Source of the DNA: Paenibacillus sp. S150
GTDB lineage: Bacteria > Bacillota > Bacilli > Paenibacillales > Paenibacillaceae
DNA length: 64,000 bases
Direction of reading: 5' to 3'
Assembly (NCBI RefSeq): GCF_019352175.1
Contig: NZ_JACBYI010000030.1
Coordinates: 1-64,000 of the forward strand
The translations under genes and the position numbers were made by a program. Below, piece after piece: positions 9,076 to 17,771 of the stretch. Within the stretch, counting starts at the first letter, position 1, and each line of letters starts with the position of its first letter. Under the pieces are notes generated by a model. The model was not told the origin of the DNA and ran no database searches. It worked only from the letters and a program-made list of their open reading frames with translations.

Positions 9076-9231
9076 ATTCCTTCCCTATTTTTTATGTTCC
9101 TCTTACTGATTTCCTTACATCAAAAAAATGCATATTTTGTTTTCAAAATTTAAAAACCCATGTATTTATAATCACATATCGGTTAAAATGAAAATAATAT
9201 AGTTTATCACTATCGAAAGTGAGGAATAACG

Positions 9232-10326
9232 ATGGGAAAAGTACCATTTACCCCGGAAACCCTACCCTTAAATGGCGAACGAATTAATCAGCTGTTTTTT
9301 ATTAACGAATTAATTAAAGCTAATACAAAAGTTGCCCAATATCAAGTTCTTCTTCAAAACACTAAACTTCCATCTCATTTATTGTTAAATCCCGTGATGT
9401 TAAATGAGGCAGTTCAATCAACTAAAATTGAAGGTACGCAAGTAACTTTAGATGAAGTTCTCGAAGTTGAAGCTCTAAGCAGAAAAAATAATAAAGATAT
9501 TCAGGAAGTACTTAATTATTATCACGCATTACGGGATGGAATGGATAAACTCACCTCTCTTCCGATTTCAACAAGGCTTTTTAAAGCAATGCATATTACA
9601 CTGATGTCGAATGAGGTTCGTGGAAGTAATCGTACTCCTGGTGAATATAGAAGAATTCAGAATTTCATAGGACCAGAAGGATGCTCTTTAGAGACAGCAA
9701 CATATGTCCCGCCGCAGCCGCAGCTAGTCGATACCTTTATGAATAACCTTGAAATTTATATCAACAACCCACAGGATAGCCTCAATGAGCTTATTCGGGT
9801 TGCCGTTATACATGCACAGTTTGAAACGATCCATCCTTTCCTTGATGGAAATGGTAGAATTGGCCGTATATTAATTCCTTTATATTTGTATAGTAAAGGG
9901 GTCATTAATTATCCTAACTTTTTTTTAAGTGAGACCTTGGAAAAAGATAAACATAAATACTATCGGTTCCTTAATGACACAAGGTACAAAGGTGATTGGA
10001 ATCAATGGATTAAGTTTTTTCTCGAGGCTATGATACTGCAGTCCGATAAGCATATACGTTTAATAAATAATGTGAATGAGTTATACGAGCATGATCTAGA
10101 ATTAGCTCAGTCTTTGATTAACAGTAGTGGTGTCAAGAAATTAATTGATGCCATTTATCAGAAACCAATTTTTATGGTGCAGGCCATCGCTTCCCTGGCT
10201 GAGCTTTCTGAAGCAACTTGTCGAAGATATCTAACTATTTTGGAAACAAACAGGATTATTTTTTCTGATGGCAAACAAAGGTCTAAGACCTATTACTACT
10301 ATAACCTACTTGATAAGTTGCGTTAA
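9232..10326 (+). CDS. Class II Fic protein (predicted AMP-transferase) with winged-helix C-terminus
   Basis: A 364-residue protein with a complete Fic motif HPFLDGNGRIGR (about residues 201-212). It has an N-terminal inhibitory helix of the form STKIEGT (about 63-69), whose glutamate normally blocks ATP binding; that makes it a class II, self-inhibited Fic enzyme. The C-terminal 60 residues resemble a winged helix (QAIASLAELSEATCRRYLTILE), so it may bind DNA or regulate its own gene. RBS GTGAGGAA precedes the ATG. The target protein is unknown. It sits just outside the left end of the integrated element. Confidence 0.85.
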   Translation: MGKVPFTPETLPLNGERINQLFFINELIKANTKVAQYQVLLQNTKLPSHLLLNPVMLNEAVQSTKIEGTQVTLDEVLEVEALSRKNNKDIQEVLNYYHALRDGMDKLTSLPISTRLFKAMHITLMSNEVRGSNRTPGEYRRIQNFIGPEGCSLETATYVPPQPQLVDTFMNNLEIYINNPQDSLNELIRVAVIHAQFETIHPFLDGNGRIGRILIPLYLYSKGVINYPNFFLSETLEKDKHKYYRFLNDTRYKGDWNQWIKFFLEAMILQSDKHIRLINNVNELYEHDLELAQSLINSSGVKKLIDAIYQKPIFMVQAIASLAELSEATCRRYLTILETNRIIFSDGKQRSKTYYYYNLLDKLR

Positions 10327-10362
10327 TTAAATCCAGAATAACTGATATATACTTTAAGAAGA

Positions 10363-10386
10363 CACCCCTAAAGGTGTCTTCTACTT
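10363..10386. terminator. Bidirectional terminator; probably the original ssrA terminator
   Basis: GAAGACACC / GGTGTCTTC hairpin nine bases left of the attachment-site repeat. It serves the Fic gene on the plus strand. Before the element inserted, it would have lain directly behind the tmRNA 3' end on the minus strand. Confidence 0.65.
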
Positions 10387-10394
10387 TACCCCAT

Positions 10395-10416
10395 ATGGAG
10401 CCGAGGGGAGTCGAAC
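10395..10416. repeat. Left attachment site, copy of the tmRNA 3' end
   Basis: 22 bases starting ATGGAGCCGAGGGG and ending TCGAAC, identical to 28885-28906, the 3' end of the tmRNA gene. The similarity breaks off on both sides (T/G before, T/C after). This is the direct repeat expected from site-specific integration into ssrA. Confidence 0.9.
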
Positions 10417-10555
10417 TGTTGTCCTTAAGTTTTTATCTTGTATATAGTTGAATTAGTAAGTACCAAATAAGCTTATTTCATGCGACCTCGCGTTGCTTAA
10501 TTTGTTATTTAATATTAATCAGGTTTATTGATGATTTCCTTATTTTATTGCTCTT

Positions 10556-10573
10556 GTCTACAACTCGTCTACA
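10556..10573. promoter_or_regulatory. Left arm-type integrase site pair
   Basis: Two copies of GTCTACA, 11 bases apart, lie about 140 bp inside the left attachment site. A matching pair at 28818-28835 lies inside the right end. Arm-type sites repeated at one helical turn are typical of tyrosine integrases. The 10417-10775 stretch has no credible gene. Confidence 0.6.
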
Positions 10574-10775
10574 GTTTTAGGACAGGAGTTTTCGGTAAAA
10601 CACAATTGTAATTACAGTGTATTGTCTTTTCCCAGTTTCGTGCTACCTTGGAATATAATACGGTATTTTTGTTGGGCACAAAATCTGACAACTGTAAAAA
10701 CAATGGCTTATTTATCTCTTCTCTGTTGTTATAAAGATTTGGCGTTCATACCTGACTCCAAATCTACATATCAAA

Positions 10776-11684
10776 CTAATTTTCCTGAATTTTTACACAT
10801 ATATGGTATAGACATGTAGTTTTTCCCGAACGATTATGAATTGTCGTCATAAACCTTATTTCAGAGCATGGATAATCTTTATCAGCATTCATATCTGACG
10901 AAATAAGCATTACTGGATATTCATGATTTTTCACATGGACGCAATACTTATCCCAAAAGGAACCAAAATCCTTAACCTTAACATATGACAGGCATACATT
11001 GAAAACATTCCCTGTTGTATCATAAGAATATATTTTGTCAAGATGAGTATTAAGATACTTAGTATTCAAACTTTCTAAATTAAGCGCTTCTATAATAGTA
11101 AACGGCATACCATTTTTTTCAATAAATATATCAACCTCGCCAGATGATTTTCCTGCTGCAGAACTTCCGCGCCGAGTTTGATCCTTTAGGCGATAGCCGT
11201 TTGTTTCTAGTAAATCTGCAATAAAGTCATTGCGCTCATCTTCTGTAGCACTCACATAAAGTTTTCGTGCTTGGAGTTTGATGCAGGCCAAGTAGAGATC
11301 ACGAATAAATAGCTCAGGCTGCGATTCTATATTCTGCGTAGATTTGAAGAAAATGGAGCTTGTATTCTTTTTCACTTTAATTACATAAATGTTTTTACCA
11401 TCAATATTAAGACTCCCAAAATCTATTAACGGTTGTTCAGATAATAAGCTAAGTGCCCGTTTAATGGGTTCATCTATCTTAAACCCTGCACTTACTCCAT
11501 TTATAGAATATTTATCATTACTTTTACTTGCTCCAATTACAATATAACCGTACTCATCTGGTATGTTTGACAGAGCAGCGATAAGCATAGCCAAATTTTG
11601 CGGTCTAAATTCTAACTTCCTACAGATAAGATTTTTTGATCCTGGGGATTGTAGTAATTGTAACACTTCATCTATGTCGATCAC
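10776..11684 (-). CDS. AlbA-type domain plus nuclease-like domain protein, partner of the GHKL ATPase
   Basis: A 302-residue protein. The N-terminal part (about 15-110) resembles the AlbA_2 (Schlafen-associated) domain, with KLEFRPQN and EYGYIVIGASK. The C-terminal part (about 150-290) contains GEVDIFI (182-188) and FTIIEAL (195-201), spaced like the active-site strands of PD-(D/E)XK nucleases, though the usual lysine is replaced. Its start overlaps the stop of the upstream ATPase gene by four bases (ATGA), so the two are translationally coupled. I infer an effector role for this protein with the ATPase as sensor. I cannot match the pair to a named defence system. Confidence 0.6.
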   Translation of the reverse strand: MIDIDEVLQLLQSPGSKNLICRKLEFRPQNLAMLIAALSNIPDEYGYIVIGASKSNDKYSINGVSAGFKIDEPIKRALSLLSEQPLIDFGSLNIDGKNIYVIKVKKNTSSIFFKSTQNIESQPELFIRDLYLACIKLQARKLYVSATEDERNDFIADLLETNGYRLKDQTRRGSSAAGKSSGEVDIFIEKNGMPFTIIEALNLESLNTKYLNTHLDKIYSYDTTGNVFNVCLSYVKVKDFGSFWDKYCVHVKNHEYPVMLISSDMNADKDYPCSEIRFMTTIHNRSGKTTCLYHICVKIQEN

Positions 11685-14600
11685 TTCTCTCTTATGCTCC
11701 TTAATGGAATTTTGTTAACTCCAGTTAACTTCAATATTTTCCCAAATGTTATTTTTTGCGGATCGCTTTTCCCATCTTCCACCCACAATTCACAATCTTT
11801 TTCATAATCAAGAACATCTAACTCGGAATCATAATATAAGATTATTTGACCATAATCGGACGGGCGAGTAATCAAATAAATTTCAGTGTTATATTTTTTA
11901 ATTACAAAAATCGTATCACTAATTTCTACCAAATCCGAAACATCATAATCGGAGTGCTCACTTAAGAAATCGATAATCTTTCTCTTGGATCTCTCAAGAA
12001 TCTCTTTTACATAGCTAAACATCTCTAAGCTAACTTTAGAATCATGAAGAAATTCTGCGTTAAGAATATTATTTGCTAGAGCACGTTTTAAATCTTCTTC
12101 AGTTGAAATACCCCATTGTGCAAGAAGTTCCTTTGATAACTCCACCGTTTTACTTGGGCTACTTTCGATATCGGAGAGAGACAATATCTTTTCTAATTCC
12201 TCCACTCCAGAAACGCCATATCTCTTTAACACATCATTGTATTCTTCCACTTTAGACATATTGTCAGCAATATCATTGTCATTATAAAACCAATGTAAAT
12301 TGCTTAATAAATCTTTAAAGCACCTTAAGACCGTTTCATTAGTCGAGTTTTCTCTCAGCCAAAGGTAGGTTTTATTAAAGACTTCTTTTTCATCAGCATC
12401 ATATTGGCCTAAGCTGTTCTTATTCTCCTTCACATACTTTGTGGTCTTCTCGGAAATGCTCTCGAGGTAAATTGTTCTATTTTCAGGCAAATTGAAATAA
12501 ATGTCTTTTAATAATAATGTTTCACGCACGTCATATCCTGCATACTTGCATGCGTCCTTGAGGATTTCTTCAATTTCACCAGAATCCAGTGAGAGTTCTG
12601 CGCTTTTTTTGAAGACACCATACTGATTAGGTAATATATAGAAACGATCTAATAAATGATCCTGCTGATATTTCACCAAAATTTGCACAAAATTTGAAAG
12701 CCAAATAATCGCCTCATTTTTATTATCAAAACTAAACTGAGAAGTGAATACGTCCAAGCATTCACACGAGCTTACGTCCCTAGTTATTTTTTCTCTCCAG
12801 CATTTCAATGCTGATCTAAGGAGCACGTTTGAATGTCTTGTAACTTTACTTTTTCCCCATGAATCATCACAATACAGATTCTTAACAAGCCTTAAAAAGT
12901 CATCTTGTTCTTGGTTATGTTCAGCTTGTAGGCAAATAATATCTTTATAAAACTCCTCTTCTTTGGGATGTGGTCTCTGCAACTTCTTTTCCATCTCTGA
13001 AAATACATCTTCTAACGTGCACTTTTTTAGGTTAGGCAGAAATTCATGTTTAATTTTTCTATCTAATAATTTACTTTTAAAATCAAAATCTATAGTAGCA
13101 GATATTTTTTTATAGGTTTCATCAACACCGCAATCCAGCAAAATTGAATCTATAGCACATAATTCACCATGCTGATTTGGCAAAATACGTGGATTTCTGC
13201 CAAGAGTGTTAGCGAAGGTCTCTTCTTTAACATAGAATAATACCAATAATTCATTTAGCCAATCATTTACATCACCGATAACATTTTTTGATAATTCATC
13301 TATGTTTTCGAACTTTTCTACTCTTTCGATTAAATCTAATATGCCATAATTGCGACAATCATCCCATAAAGAGTTGTACCAAAACTCTAATTCTTCTCGT
13401 TTTGTAATCATATTAGGAATGAATTTGCTTGATAGTACCCATACTTTTTTTCTAACGTTTTCATCTAAATCTTTTGGAATAAGTACGCAGGTATCGCCCC
13501 ATTCATCGAAGAGAGGCTTCTTCTCAGTATTATGTGTGTAAATAAGCGGAATTTTTTTAATGTGAGATTTAAGTGGGTTAACAATTTTTTCCTCAAACCA
13601 TTCTTTAGTTAGCCACTCCTTTTCAGACTGTTCAGAGATTTTAACAATGTTATAAACTCCTCCATAACTTTTTTCCGAAAAATAGTCCAGCATCTTAATA
13701 TAAAGTTGGCAGGCTTCCAGCAATGTTTGCTTATTTTCTGTTATTTGTTCATGTTCTTTATCAGTTAGGTGGATTCCATTTCGTGGTTCTGTTGGATTAA
13801 ACAGTGGACTGTTTACAACTACAGGAAATGAAAAATCATTTGTTCCTAATAGAGGAAAGTCGCAAAAAATCCGGGGCAATTCTTCATGATATTTAACAAT
13901 AGAATTAATTCCTTCTTTTTTTTGTATCTCAACTGCTAGTGACAAATCTTCAGTTCCAACAACACAAATATGCTGATTTTTGCAGTTATCTCTCCCATTT
14001 TTTTTCGTTTCAACAACAACCTCTATTTCATATGCATTTTCTAAATTATTAGTAACTGTTTCTCCACGACTTATTTTCCGAATATATTGATCGCTTGTGA
14101 CTGTTAAAGAACTTATCTCGGGAACAAAAGCAAATACGTATGGTGCGGAAATAAGTAGATTATTCAGGCCCTTCTTTGCGGTTAAGACTCCAGACTCATC
14201 CAATACATATTTAAAACAAGTATTGAATTCATTTTCATCTATTGTTTCACCATCAGTAGAAGTAGTATTTTTATCTAACTGAGAGCAACTCTCTCGTATC
14301 GCATTTATTATTGCCTGTTTATCCTTACCAGATCGGTCTAAGTCAACACTAAAAGAACACGGCGGTTCTCCAATGTCCTGCAAATATCCAGATACCCTCA
14401 CCTTTTCTGAAAGCAAATGCGTAGTTAAGAACCCTGTTCCAAATTTCCCTGTAGTCTTCTTGTTTTTCGCTTCGATTATTGTGCGGTCTTTTGTGGAAAC
14501 TTGTTCAATAAGAAAAACAATATTTTCCGTTGAGAATAGTTTGCCGTTATGTTTAAATTCAACAGTTTTACTGCCTTCATCAAAGTTGATAATAATATCA

Positions 14601-14779
14601 ACCAATCCGCTAGAGTTAACAACATCTTTAGCATTTTGAATAAGTTCCCAAGTCCATCTGTAAGAAGTTGTATCATCATTCTTCAATTTCAACTGAGTTA
14701 ACATATCGATAATTTTATTAGCAGCTTGTGTTTCTTGAGCCTTATTTCGCAGCCTTTGTATTTTTTGTGAAAACTCCAT
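11681..14779 (-). CDS. Large GHKL (Hsp90/sacsin-like) ATPase
   Basis: A 1032-residue cytoplasmic protein. Residues 40-120 hold a GHKL ATP-binding fold: N-box ELIQNAKD (45-52), the FKHNGK segment (75-80) in place of the usual DxGxG, and the glycine-rich lid GKFGTGF (111-117). This form, with HNG, is typical of sacsin-like ATPases. The remaining 900 residues are mixed helix and strand without a motif I recognise. AAAGGGGGATAAAG precedes the ATG. It forms an overlapping two-gene operon with the AlbA/nuclease-like gene at the left end of the element, where defence cargo is commonly found. Confidence 0.75.
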   Translation of the reverse strand: MEFSQKIQRLRNKAQETQAANKIIDMLTQLKLKNDDTTSYRWTWELIQNAKDVVNSSGLVDIIINFDEGSKTVEFKHNGKLFSTENIVFLIEQVSTKDRTIIEAKNKKTTGKFGTGFLTTHLLSEKVRVSGYLQDIGEPPCSFSVDLDRSGKDKQAIINAIRESCSQLDKNTTSTDGETIDENEFNTCFKYVLDESGVLTAKKGLNNLLISAPYVFAFVPEISSLTVTSDQYIRKISRGETVTNNLENAYEIEVVVETKKNGRDNCKNQHICVVGTEDLSLAVEIQKKEGINSIVKYHEELPRIFCDFPLLGTNDFSFPVVVNSPLFNPTEPRNGIHLTDKEHEQITENKQTLLEACQLYIKMLDYFSEKSYGGVYNIVKISEQSEKEWLTKEWFEEKIVNPLKSHIKKIPLIYTHNTEKKPLFDEWGDTCVLIPKDLDENVRKKVWVLSSKFIPNMITKREELEFWYNSLWDDCRNYGILDLIERVEKFENIDELSKNVIGDVNDWLNELLVLFYVKEETFANTLGRNPRILPNQHGELCAIDSILLDCGVDETYKKISATIDFDFKSKLLDRKIKHEFLPNLKKCTLEDVFSEMEKKLQRPHPKEEEFYKDIICLQAEHNQEQDDFLRLVKNLYCDDSWGKSKVTRHSNVLLRSALKCWREKITRDVSSCECLDVFTSQFSFDNKNEAIIWLSNFVQILVKYQQDHLLDRFYILPNQYGVFKKSAELSLDSGEIEEILKDACKYAGYDVRETLLLKDIYFNLPENRTIYLESISEKTTKYVKENKNSLGQYDADEKEVFNKTYLWLRENSTNETVLRCFKDLLSNLHWFYNDNDIADNMSKVEEYNDVLKRYGVSGVEELEKILSLSDIESSPSKTVELSKELLAQWGISTEEDLKRALANNILNAEFLHDSKVSLEMFSYVKEILERSKRKIIDFLSEHSDYDVSDLVEISDTIFVIKKYNTEIYLITRPSDYGQIILYYDSELDVLDYEKDCELWVEDGKSDPQKITFGKILKLTGVNKIPLRSIREK

Positions 14780-15179
14780 CTTTATCCCCCTTTGTTTCCC
14801 AGCAACCTATACCCATTAAAAATAATTCTAACAAACTTCATTAATATGTATTAATTATAAATTGACCATCCGTTTCCATTCGATTTACGTTATAAGTTAT
14901 TTTTCGACATTTGTTTACAATTCCCTTTTTCTAATGGCAATAAGATTTGTTTGCAATCTTCTTCATGATACATTCCTCTGGAACACTCGAATAGTCCGGC
15001 AACGCTTCCCCCTCCGATAACTTCCACTTAATTAATCCTGCTTTTTAAGCAATTGGAGAAGTACTGATGCAGTTCACTTTCCTTTTCTCCCCCTTCCTAT
15101 GATTACCTGTTCACTGTGCTGAAGCATTCTGCAAATATAACTAATAAATTACTATGTAAAAACACCTATATGCTGAATA

Positions 15180-15206
15180 GAGGCTGCTAAATTTAGCAGC
15201 CTCGTT
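15180..15206. terminator. Hairpin between the resolvase and ATPase genes
   Basis: GAGGCTGCTAAATTTAGCAGCCTC is a perfect palindrome of 12-bp arms, followed by GTTTTG on the plus strand. It probably separates the resolvase transcript from the ATPase operon. The rest of 14780-15399 holds no gene that I can support and includes the ATPase promoter region. Confidence 0.55.
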
Positions 15207-15399
15207 TTGCTTGCACATTCATCTCCCACTAACATTGGCTCAATCAACTGATACCTGTTAGCTATATCACAAAGTTTAAGCAAATCACGGAGAATGCCTT
15301 AGCAGCTATTACTAACTTCCACTAGACCGAAGGACATTCCCGCTTCTCCTCTTTGTCTGATTTCCCCCGTTACCCTTTCACCGGAATCTACTACTTGAC

Positions 15400-16008
15400 T
15401 TACAATTTTTCTTGCTCGTATTCTTTTACACGCCGATAAAACGTTCGGTGCTTCATATCCAATTGCTTCATAGCCATCCTTGCCGTAATCAAACCAGACC
15501 TCCATTGCTTATATATCCCAATGAACGCTTCATCTATTTCCACCCTTGGTCGGCCAAATCTTACACCATCAGCCCTAGCAACTTCAATGCCTTCAGCTTG
15601 CCGTTGTCTGTTCTTCTTTCTCTCCTGCTCGGCCACATAAGATAGTAAGCTTAGAAACTGATCTTCCATCACCTTTCCGAAATCACCCATTGTTCTAAAC
15701 TTACGAGAATCAAACAATGTCTCATTATCCAGGCAAACAATATCCGCTTTCAACTCACGGGTAATATATTTCCATTCGGCTATAATTCCATCATAGTCAC
15801 GCCCCAACCTATCCAACGCATCAATATATATTAAATCGCCTTCACGGATCATTAGTCGCAAAGCCTGATAGCGCGGTCTGTTAAAATCCTTGCCGCTTAA
15901 TTTATCCACAAAAACATAACGCTCCTCAATATCCAGTTCTCTAAATTTCACGAGTTGCCTTTCTATATTTTGATCTTTTGCTGATACTCGTCCATATCCC
16001 ATTTTCAT
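15400..16008 (-). CDS. Serine recombinase of the resolvase/invertase family
   Basis: A 202-residue protein with the resolvase N-terminal catalytic domain. GYGRVSAKDQN carries the active-site serine near residue 9, with SGKDFNRPRYQAL and DALDRLGRD following. The C-terminal HTH (about 150-195) is preceded by FGRPRVE. The ATG at 16008 follows AGGGGG. Such enzymes resolve dimers or invert segments at a res site, and a block of nested inverted repeats lies just upstream (16031-16150). A second recombinase beside a tyrosine integrase suggests a role in element dimer resolution or regulation. Confidence 0.85.
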   Translation of the reverse strand: MKMGYGRVSAKDQNIERQLVKFRELDIEERYVFVDKLSGKDFNRPRYQALRLMIREGDLIYIDALDRLGRDYDGIIAEWKYITRELKADIVCLDNETLFDSRKFRTMGDFGKVMEDQFLSLLSYVAEQERKKNRQRQAEGIEVARADGVRFGRPRVEIDEAFIGIYKQWRSGLITARMAMKQLDMKHRTFYRRVKEYEQEKL

Positions 16009-16030
16009 ATATGATCCCCCTCATAATGCC

Positions 16031-16150
16031 GTGTCAAAACACCCCACAGTAAAGGTGGCACATGCCTAAAGTTAATTCGTAATGTTTTGACACACTATTT
16101 TTAGCCTTTACTGAGAGTGCCAAAAAGCATGCTTTATGACACAGTAAAAA
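16031..16150. promoter_or_regulatory. res-like region with nested inverted repeats
   Basis: GTGTCAAAACA (16031-16041) is mirrored by TGTTTTGACAC (16083-16093). CAGTAAAGG (16047-16055) is mirrored by CCTTTACTG (16105-16113). GGCAC/GTGCC and a further GACACAGTAAA follow. This layered pattern directly upstream of the serine recombinase gene fits its recombination and/or operator sites. Confidence 0.55.
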
Positions 16151-16198
16151 GAAGCAGCTATGAAAGCCTGCTCCTACCCTAACCTCTCCCTCTGAATA

Positions 16199-17311
16199 CT
16201 ATCGTAACGCATTACTCATCGCGTTTAATGTACTCTTATGGGTTTTATCAAATCGATGGGTATATATTCGACTGGTTGTACCAATGTCACTATGCCCTAG
16301 TGCTTGAGAGATAGCCAGCAAGTCAACTCCTTCATCATATAGTACACTTGCAAAAGAATGACGTAGATCATGCAGTCTTATCCGAGGAAGATCATTCTTC
16401 TCAAGAAAATCTTTGAATTGCTCAGTAAGTGAATTTACTCTATAAGGTTTTCCATCATCACGAGTTACAACATAACCGCTATCCTCATATTCTTTGCCTA
16501 ATGCTTTCTTGAGTTCACTTTGCCGAACTTGAGTTCTGAGCAATAGTTCATATAATTCATCTCCTAAGAAAAGCGTCCTCCTACTTTTGTCCGTTTTTGG
16601 CGTTTTGATTATGACATTTTTCCCAGCGCTCGTTCTAACCTCTTGGATTTGTAGTTTTCGATTTTGAAGATCTATCCATTTCCATTTTAGACCTACAACT
16701 TCTTCTCTCCTAAGACCTAAAAATACTGAAAGACTTATTGGCAACTCTATTTTGCTATCCTGTAATTTCTTTAGCAATTCGTTCAATTGTTCCTTTGTAT
16801 AGGATTTCCCCTCAAAGGTTCTCTTTCGAGGTAATGAAACGGCATCTGCTACATTTCTATAAAGAAACTGTTGTTTCAAACCATAGTCCAACGCTTTACG
16901 CAGGTTTGCATGATGTTTATGAACAGTATTAGGCGATAAGCCCTTTTCATCCATCAAATATTTATAGTATTGCTGTATATGAGTTGGCTGTAATTTCTGC
17001 AATTGAATTTTACCAAGGTAAGGAGCTACATGCTTATAAATTATATTTCTGTATCCATATGCAGTCGTCTCTTCACAGTTATATTTCACGTAGTTTTCCA
17101 TCCAGTGCTCTAGAAAGTCTAATACGGTAATGCTACTTGGCTGAACAAGTGAGTTCCGCTGCTGATTGTATTCAAACTCGGCTAAAAGCTTTTTTGCTTC
17201 TGCTTCTGTAGATGCGTAAGAATACTCTCTAAGTCTCTTCCCATTGTTATCCTTTCCCAGTTCTTTTGTAATCCTGTACTTATTTTTAATCTTTTGAATA
17301 CTACCCGCCAT
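16199..17311 (-). CDS. int: Tyrosine integrase of the element
   Basis: A 370-residue integrase with an N-terminal AP2-like arm-binding domain (KYRITKELGKDNNGKR), an SAM-like core-binding domain (VLDFLEHWMENYVKYNC onwards) and a C-terminal catalytic domain. The catalytic residues are visible: Arg in SVFLGLRREEVVGLKW, HDLRHSFAS, GHSDIGTTSRIYTH with the tyrosine nucleophile. I chose ATG 17311 (MAGSIQKIK), preceded by AAAGGGTG, over the upstream TTG. It should recombine the 22-bp ssrA core and bind the TGTAGAC arm sites. Unusually, it lies about 6 kb from the nearer attachment site. Confidence 0.9.
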   Translation of the reverse strand: MAGSIQKIKNKYRITKELGKDNNGKRLREYSYASTEAEAKKLLAEFEYNQQRNSLVQPSSITVLDFLEHWMENYVKYNCEETTAYGYRNIIYKHVAPYLGKIQLQKLQPTHIQQYYKYLMDEKGLSPNTVHKHHANLRKALDYGLKQQFLYRNVADAVSLPRKRTFEGKSYTKEQLNELLKKLQDSKIELPISLSVFLGLRREEVVGLKWKWIDLQNRKLQIQEVRTSAGKNVIIKTPKTDKSRRTLFLGDELYELLLRTQVRQSELKKALGKEYEDSGYVVTRDDGKPYRVNSLTEQFKDFLEKNDLPRIRLHDLRHSFASVLYDEGVDLLAISQALGHSDIGTTSRIYTHRFDKTHKSTLNAMSNALR

Positions 17312-17338
17312 GTCCTTCACCCTTTCCAAGCTTAAATA

Positions 17339-17364
17339 CTAGAAGGAGCCTTAACTCCTTCTAG
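17339..17364. terminator. Hairpin between xis and int
   Basis: Perfect inverted repeat CTAGAAGGAG / CTCCTTCTAG with a six-base loop. It lacks a U-tract, so it may be an attenuator or processing site that lowers int relative to xis. Confidence 0.45.
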
Positions 17365-17396
17365 CCATTTCGTTCAGAATGCCCTTTACCTCCAAT

Positions 17397-17591
17397 TCAT
17401 TTAAATTCATTATTGCAATTAATCTCAAGAAACTTGGATAGCGCTTCAGCAGGAATAAGAATTTTTTTACCAATTACTATTTTGGGAAAGTCACTGCGAT
17501 TCACTAGTTTATATAACGAATTTCTACCTAACGGTATAAATTCTGCTAACTGTGATACTGTATACAAGACTGGCTTTTTAATGGGTTCCAT
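17397..17591 (-). CDS. xis: Excisionase-like HTH protein
   Basis: A 64-residue MerR/excisionase-type DNA-binding protein: VLYTVSQLAEFIPLGRNSLYKLV is the helix-turn-helix, and FPKIVIGKKILIPAEALSKFLE is the wing typical of excisionase-family proteins. The ATG at 17591 follows GGAGG; the longer frame uses an upstream TTG. It lies directly upstream of int on the same strand. It is expected to bend DNA and direct integrase toward excision. The assignment to excision rather than transcription control is inferred from context. Confidence 0.8.
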   Translation of the reverse strand: MEPIKKPVLYTVSQLAEFIPLGRNSLYKLVNRSDFPKIVIGKKILIPAEALSKFLEINCNNEFK

Positions 17592-17648
17592 TACTCTTCC
17601 TACCTCCAAGTTATAGATATAATATATAAACGATTAAATTTATTTAAC

Positions 17649-17752
17649 TGTAGATCAACTGTAGATGAGGGGTAGCTTACGCAATCTACGCTTATCACTG
17701 TGCTTTCTCCTAGTAAATCAGCGTAAATGACAGCCTGTAGATAATGTAGATC
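17649..17752. repeat. TGTAGAT iteron-like sites
   Basis: TGTAGAT occurs at 17649, 17660, 17736 and 17745, with an inverted ATCTAC at 17684. The first pair has 11-base spacing, like the TGTAGAC pairs at both element ends. They lie between the replication helicase and xis genes. They may be origin iterons or integrase/excisionase sites. Confidence 0.5.
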
Positions 17753-17771
17753 AATCTTTCAACTTCTTTAC

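Noticed and set aside
10622..10819. A 65-residue plus-strand frame near the left att site
   Set aside because: AT-rich, no ribosome site, and it runs into the AlbA/nuclease gene on the opposite strand.
17649..17752. A CRISPR array formed by the repeated TGTAGAT motif
   Set aside because: Repeats are only 7 bases, with irregular spacing and no cas genes; iterons or protein-binding sites fit better.
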